A stretch of 64,000 bases of DNA, from positions 608,279 to 672,278 of the forward strand of contig NZ_AKGD01000003.1 in the NCBI RefSeq assembly GCF_000271305.1, written 5' to 3'. Below, in pieces: positions 60,297 to 64,000 of this stretch (within the stretch, counting starts at the first letter, position 1; each line of letters begins with the position of its first letter). Origin of the DNA: Hydrocarboniphaga effusa AP103 (GTDB lineage: Bacteria > Pseudomonadota > Gammaproteobacteria > Nevskiales > Nevskiaceae). A program made the position numbers and the translations under genes. The notes beneath the pieces are model-generated. The model had not been told where the DNA came from. It was given only the letters and a program-made list of their open reading frames with translations, and made no database searches.

Positions 60297-61574
60297 ATGC
60301 GACTGCCCGCCCTCCACTGGCAGATCGTCATCGCCCTGGCCCTCGCGGCCGGGGCCGGTTTCTGGTTCGGCGATGTCGCGGGCTTCATCACGTTCTGCGA
60401 CTTCGTCGGCAAGTTTTTTCTCAACGGACTGAAGCTGCTCGTGGTTCCGCTGGTGCTTTCGGCGATGATCGCCGGCATCGGTGCGATCACCCAAACCAAG
60501 GCGCTGGGCCGCTACGGCCTCGTCACGCTGGGCTTCTACGTCGGCACCGGATTCATCGCGATCCTGACCGGCCTGCTGATGGTCAACCTGCTGCAGCCCG
60601 GCATCATCGGCGGCAAACCCGCGGGGCCATTGCTCGGGCTCGACTCCGATGTCGGCGACGTGATGTCGACGGTCCAAGGCAAGGGCGCCGGCGATCTGCT
60701 CGACGTGCTGCTGCGGCTCGTTCCGGAGAACCTGTTCGCCGCCGCCGCGGCCGGCGACATGCTCGGGCTCGTGCTGTTCGGCTTTCTGTTCGGCTATTTC
60801 GTTTCGCGATTGCCATCGGGGCTGCACAAGACGCAGCGCGAATTCTGGCAAGGTCTCTACGAGATCATGATCAGCATCGCCAACGTGATCATGCGATTGG
60901 CTCCGCTCGGCGTGTTCGGTCTGGTTGCGCCGATCATCGCCAAAACCGGTTGGAGTGCGTTCAAACCCCTGGCCTGGTTCTGCGTCGCGGTACTCGGTGC
61001 GCTGACGATTCACGTCACCGTGACCTTGCCGCTGGTGCTGCGCTTCGTGGCGCGCGTTTCGCCGATCAAGCACTTCCGTACGATGGGGCCGGCGATGCTG
61101 ACCGCGTTCTCGACGAGTTCTTCGGCCGCAAGCCTGCCGGTGACCATCGATCGACTCGAAAAACACGGCGGTGTGCCTCAACGCATCACCGGCTTCGTGC
61201 TGCCGATCGGGGCGAACGTCAACACCGACGGCACCGCGCTCTACGAGTGCGCGGCCGCGATGTTCATCGCCCAGGCCTACGGTTTGCCGCTCGATCTGCC
61301 GACGCAGTTCATCATCGTACTGGCGGCCTTGCTGACCTCGGTCGGCGTGGCCGGCATTCCGTCGGCGAGCCTGGTCGCGATCGCGCTGATTCTGGGCTCG
61401 ATCGGCCTGCCTTTAGAAGGCGTCGGCCTGGTGCTTGCGGTCGATCGCATCCTCGACATGTGCCGAACCGCCGTGAACGTATTCGGTGATTCTTGCGCGA
61501 CCGTGGTCGTGGCCCGGCTCAACGGCGAAGGTGGCGTGCATGGGGAGCCGGCCTTGGGTTCTTCAGTGAAATAA
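60297..61574 (+). CDS. SDF-family dicarboxylate/amino acid:cation symporter
   Basis: This 425-residue transporter has eight or more membrane segments and the family motifs SSSAASLPVTI (re-entrant loop 1), NVNTDGTALYE (cation site), VGVAGIPSASLV and DMCRTAVNVFGDSCATVVVA. It imports dicarboxylates or glutamate/aspartate with H+ or Na+. The ATG at 60297 is chosen because the frame further up overlaps ppiD. DctA, GltP and SstT cannot be told apart by eye. It ends at a strong convergent terminator. Confidence 0.9.
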   Translation: MRLPALHWQIVIALALAAGAGFWFGDVAGFITFCDFVGKFFLNGLKLLVVPLVLSAMIAGIGAITQTKALGRYGLVTLGFYVGTGFIAILTGLLMVNLLQPGIIGGKPAGPLLGLDSDVGDVMSTVQGKGAGDLLDVLLRLVPENLFAAAAAGDMLGLVLFGFLFGYFVSRLPSGLHKTQREFWQGLYEIMISIANVIMRLAPLGVFGLVAPIIAKTGWSAFKPLAWFCVAVLGALTIHVTVTLPLVLRFVARVSPIKHFRTMGPAMLTAFSTSSSAASLPVTIDRLEKHGGVPQRITGFVLPIGANVNTDGTALYECAAAMFIAQAYGLPLDLPTQFIIVLAALLTSVGVAGIPSASLVAIALILGSIGLPLEGVGLVLAVDRILDMCRTAVNVFGDSCATVVVARLNGEGGVHGEPALGSSVK

Positions 61575-61575
61575 A

Positions 61576-61618
61576 AGCCATGAAAAAGCCCGCGGTCGAC
61601 GCGGGCTTTTTCATGGCT
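61576..61618. terminator. Bidirectional terminator between symporter and fabV
   Basis: A 19-bp perfect stem (61576-61594 with 61600-61618) around GTCGA, with A-run on the left and T-run on the right arm. It overlaps neither stop codon and serves both convergent genes. Confidence 0.93.
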
Positions 61619-61627
61619 CAGGTCGAA

Positions 61628-62821
61628 CTACTCGATCACATTGGCGATCGGCGTCACCGGATCGACGTCGGCCTCGTAGTCGACGCCCGCGATGTCGAAA
61701 CCGAACAGGCGCAGGAATTCCTGACGATACGAGGCGAAGTCCGTCAGCGTGTTGATGTTGTCGTTCTCGACGAGGTTCCAGGTCTTCTCGATCTCGTCCT
61801 GCACGGCCGGTTCGAGTTCCTTGTAATCGGTGCGGATGCGGCCTTCTTCATCGAGACGCGGCGTGGCGCCGTAGAGATTGTCCTTGTAGAGCTCGACGAG
61901 TTGCTCGATACAGCCCTCGTGCGTGCCGTTGGCCTTCATGATCTTGAACAGCATCGCCAGATACAGTGGCATCACCGGAATCGCCGAGCTGGCCTGCGTC
62001 ACCACGGCCTTGAGCACGGCGACACGCGCGTCGCCGCCGCTGGCGCCGAGCTTGGCGCGAATGTCGAGCACCTTCTTGTCGAGATCCTTCTTGGCGGCGC
62101 CGATGGTGCCGTTCCAGTAGATCGCGCGTGTGACCTTCTCGCCCAGATAAGTGAACGCCGTGGTCTTGGCGCCAGGGGCGAGCACGCCCGCGGCGTCGAG
62201 CGCGTCGATCCACATCTGCCAGTCTTCGCCGCCCATGACCGCGACGGTGTTGTCGATCTCGGCCTGCGTGGCCGGCTCGAGCGTGATCTCCTTGATGATC
62301 ACCTTGTCGGTGTCGAGTCCGCGCTGCGTGAGCGACTGGCCGATCGGCTTGAGCGTGGAGCTGAACACTTCGCCGGTCTTGGGATGCTTGCGGCGTGGAG
62401 AGGCCAGGCTGTAGACGACCAGGTCGACCTGCCCGAGATCCTGCCTGATGACCTCGATGGTCTTCTGCTTGATCTCGTCGGAGAACGCGTCGCCGTTGAT
62501 GCTCTTGGCGTAGAGGCCCTTGCCTTCGGCGAACTTGTGGAATGCCGCCGAATTGTACCAGCCGGCGGTGCCGGTCTTGCCTTCCTCACCCGGCTTTTCG
62601 AAGAACACGCCGAGCGTCGCCGCGCCGTAGCCGAAGGCCGCGGTGATGCGGGCGGCGAGGCCGTAGCCGGTCGAGGCACCGATCACGAGCACTTTCTTGG
62701 GGCCGGCGCCGAACGCGCCCTGGGCCTGCACGTACTCGATCTGCTGCTTCACATTGGCTTCGCAGCCGGCCGGGTGAGCGGTCACGCACATGAAGCCACG
62801 GATACGGGGTTTGATGATCAT
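61628..62821 (-). CDS. fabV: Enoyl-ACP reductase FabV (trans-2-enoyl-CoA/ACP reductase)
   Basis: This 397-residue enzyme begins [20 protein letters not shown] and has the NADH-binding [17 protein letters not shown], the family sequence [19 protein letters not shown] and an active-site Tyr-x8-Lys ([11 protein letters not shown]). FabV reduces enoyl-ACP in fatty-acid synthesis and is far less sensitive to triclosan than FabI. It is a single gene, facing the symporter through the terminator at 61576. Confidence 0.95.
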   Translation of the reverse strand: MIIKPRIRGFMCVTAHPAGCEANVKQQIEYVQAQGAFGAGPKKVLVIGASTGYGLAARITAAFGYGAATLGVFFEKPGEEGKTGTAGWYNSAAFHKFAEGKGLYAKSINGDAFSDEIKQKTIEVIRQDLGQVDLVVYSLASPRRKHPKTGEVFSSTLKPIGQSLTQRGLDTDKVIIKEITLEPATQAEIDNTVAVMGGEDWQMWIDALDAAGVLAPGAKTTAFTYLGEKVTRAIYWNGTIGAAKKDLDKKVLDIRAKLGASGGDARVAVLKAVVTQASSAIPVMPLYLAMLFKIMKANGTHEGCIEQLVELYKDNLYGATPRLDEEGRIRTDYKELEPAVQDEIEKTWNLVENDNINTLTDFASYRQEFLRLFGFDIAGVDYEADVDPVTPIANVIE

Positions 62822-62924
62822 CGGAACGGAATGTCAGTTGGGGATCGGCCCCCCATGATACGGGGGCCGATGCGCAGGCCCAATACGCCGGGCGATGAGA
62901 CCGAATCGAGCCGCTTCCCGGTTG

Positions 62925-63929
62925 CTAGGCCGGGAAGAAGGTCAGCGGATAGTTCGGATAAGTGAAGGCGGGGACATTCTTGGCCCCGAAGTTCAGCAGC
63001 ATGACGCGCTGCACGATCTTGTTCTCGAGCTCGGGATCGCCGAGTTCGGACGAGACGATGTTGCAGGCCGTGACCGCGCCGCTCGGGGCGATCGTCAGGC
63101 TCAGGATCACCTTGCCGCGCAGGTTCGGATTGTCGCGCACGGCGCGCGTGTAGAGCGCGTAGAACGCCGACTTGTTGCGATCGAAGGTCAGCTGGATCTC
63201 TTCGAGCGTGCGTGCCGCGAGCGCCTTGTCGCCGCTCTGGCCGGCCTTGCTGCGTTCCGGGCCCGCGCCGATCGGGCTTTCGACCGTCGTCGTGCGGCGC
63301 TGGCCGAGGCCGGCGCCCGACTGCGAGCGGCGGGTTTCGCCCGTGCCGGCGCCCGAAATGCCGCCCGAACTCGCGGCAGCCGAGCCGGCGATCGCGCCTC
63401 CGCCGGCCGCACCGCCCGAAGCGCCGGTGCCGGCCTTGGCCGTCACCACGTCCGAAGACAGCGGGCGCGCCGAATCGAGTCCCTGCAGCGAATTGTCGCG
63501 CAGGGCCTTGAGCTGATCGGCCATCGCCATCACGCCGGTCTGGGCGGCCTTTTCACGGGCGCTTTCGACCTGCTGTTCGCGCGTCGGCTCGGGCTTGGGT
63601 TCGGCCTTGGGCTTGGCCGGCTCGGGCTTCTTGGCTTCCTGCGGCTTGGGCTCCTCGGCCGGCTCGGGCGAGTTGTCCTCGCTTGGCTTGGGCTCTTCGA
63701 CCTGATCGGCGACCTCGGCCTCGGGCAGCAGGCTCACGTAGCGGCGTTCGAGCGTATCGCCGCCGCCACGCTGCAGGCCGGCGAGTTTGAGGAACGGCAC
63801 GACGATCGCGAGCACCAGGAACAGCCCCACGGCGATGGCGGCCACCTTGCGGAACCGGCGATCGGTCTCGTCGACGATGCCCCAGGAGTCGAGTCCGAGG
63901 GGTTGGTTATGGAAGGAGGCGGAAGTCAT
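62925..63929 (-). CDS. AgmX/PglI C-terminal domain protein, TonB-like
   Basis: This 334-residue protein has a single anchor helix (about 30-48, VAAIAVGLFLVLAIVVPFL), a Pro/Glu/Lys spacer (about 75-120), a Gly/Ala/Ser-rich middle (about 165-215) and a C-terminal AgmX/PglI-like domain (FDRNKSAFYALYTRAVRDNPNLRGKVILSLTIAPSGAV). The domain has the TonB-like pattern for periplasmic contact. Proteins like this follow ExbB/ExbD genes in xanthomonads and myxobacteria. The partial gene upstream (63959-64000) may be such a partner. Confidence 0.8.
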   Translation of the reverse strand: MTSASFHNQPLGLDSWGIVDETDRRFRKVAAIAVGLFLVLAIVVPFLKLAGLQRGGGDTLERRYVSLLPEAEVADQVEEPKPSEDNSPEPAEEPKPQEAKKPEPAKPKAEPKPEPTREQQVESAREKAAQTGVMAMADQLKALRDNSLQGLDSARPLSSDVVTAKAGTGASGGAAGGGAIAGSAAASSGGISGAGTGETRRSQSGAGLGQRRTTTVESPIGAGPERSKAGQSGDKALAARTLEEIQLTFDRNKSAFYALYTRAVRDNPNLRGKVILSLTIAPSGAVTACNIVSSELGDPELENKIVQRVMLLNFGAKNVPAFTYPNYPLTFFPA

Positions 63930-63958
63930 AGGGCGTGATTACGTGGTGCTGACGCGGC

Positions 63959-64000
63959 TCAGAGACTCGAACCTTTCTTCTCGACGACAGCGAGCGAGAT
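63959..64000 (-). CDS. C-terminal end of an upstream gene (partial)
   Basis: On the minus strand the last 13 codons before a TGA at 63961-63959 read ISLAVVEKKGSSL. The rest is outside the window, so no family can be assigned. It precedes the AgmX-like gene by 29 bp on the same strand, and an ExbD is a reasonable guess from that context only. Confidence 0.35.
   Translation of the reverse strand: MSLAVVEKKGSSL

Noticed and set aside
1..64000. CRISPR arrays, prophage, integrases or insertion sequences
   Set aside because: I saw no regularly spaced direct repeats and no transposase, integrase or phage structural motifs in any reading frame.

Overview
The window is bacterial chromosome from a GC-rich gammaproteobacterium, most likely of the Xanthomonadales (Lysobacterales). 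Pointers are the order tig-clpP-clpX-lon-hupB-tRNA-Val-tRNA-Asp-ppiD, FabV as an enoyl-ACP reductase, several TonB/ExbB/ExbD systems, and hairpin repeats of the ctctccc/gggagag kind between genes. No phage, IS element, CRISPR array or rRNA was seen. Family calls come from reading motifs by eye, without database searches.

Layout. (1) 1-4772: tail of a TonB-dependent receptor, then a probable Ni/Co uptake operon (HupE-like permease, TonB receptor, NikK-like DUF4198 protein, NikL-like protein). (2) 4846-21061: a block centred on D-amino acids: dgcN-dgcA (D-glutamate to N-acetyl-L-glutamate), a D-amino-acid aminotransferase, three tandem exported M81/MlrC-type metallopeptidases, a TonB-ExbB-ExbD-ExbD-TPR energy system, a DadA-type D-amino-acid dehydrogenase, a LysR regulator and an Asp/Glu racemase. 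(3) 21157-31851: aldo/keto reductase and Tat-exported class A beta-lactamase, LolA-like protein with an RND/MMPL exporter fused to a cyclic-nucleotide-binding domain, SDR, greB, a lipoprotein, and a wHTH-Ser/Thr kinase-TPR fusion with a rhodanese. (4) 32042-38491: a second TonB operon (DUF3450, two ExbB, ExbD, TonB, and a TPR-DUF1329 fusion). (5) 38640-51224: DUF2147, DUF6918, ABC1/UbiB-like kinase, stand-alone DUF1329, DUF2505, a serine hydrolase, WS/DGAT, small unknowns, tRNA-Ala and tRNA-Glu, an AidB-like dehydrogenase, and the Fur-controlled hemP-hmuU-hmuV genes. (6) 51384-64000: tRNA-Leu, tig-clpP-clpX-lon-hupB, tRNA-Val, tRNA-Asp, ppiD, an SDF symporter, fabV and an AgmX/TonB-like gene.

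The most interesting point is a four-copy bipartite element of about 65 bp: a CATAAC-N5-GTTATG palindrome (a T-N11-A LysR-type site), exactly 14 bp, an 11-bp box close to TTTCATTGGAT, 17-18 bp, and a -10-like CTA(T/C). It precedes dgcN, the first and second M81 genes, and tonB. It therefore appears to join intracellular D-glutamate catabolism, periplasmic peptidases and a dedicated TonB motor into one regulon, probably under the LysR protein encoded at 19314-20207. I propose a TonB-driven system for taking up and dismantling peptides that contain D-residues. The substrate is unknown.
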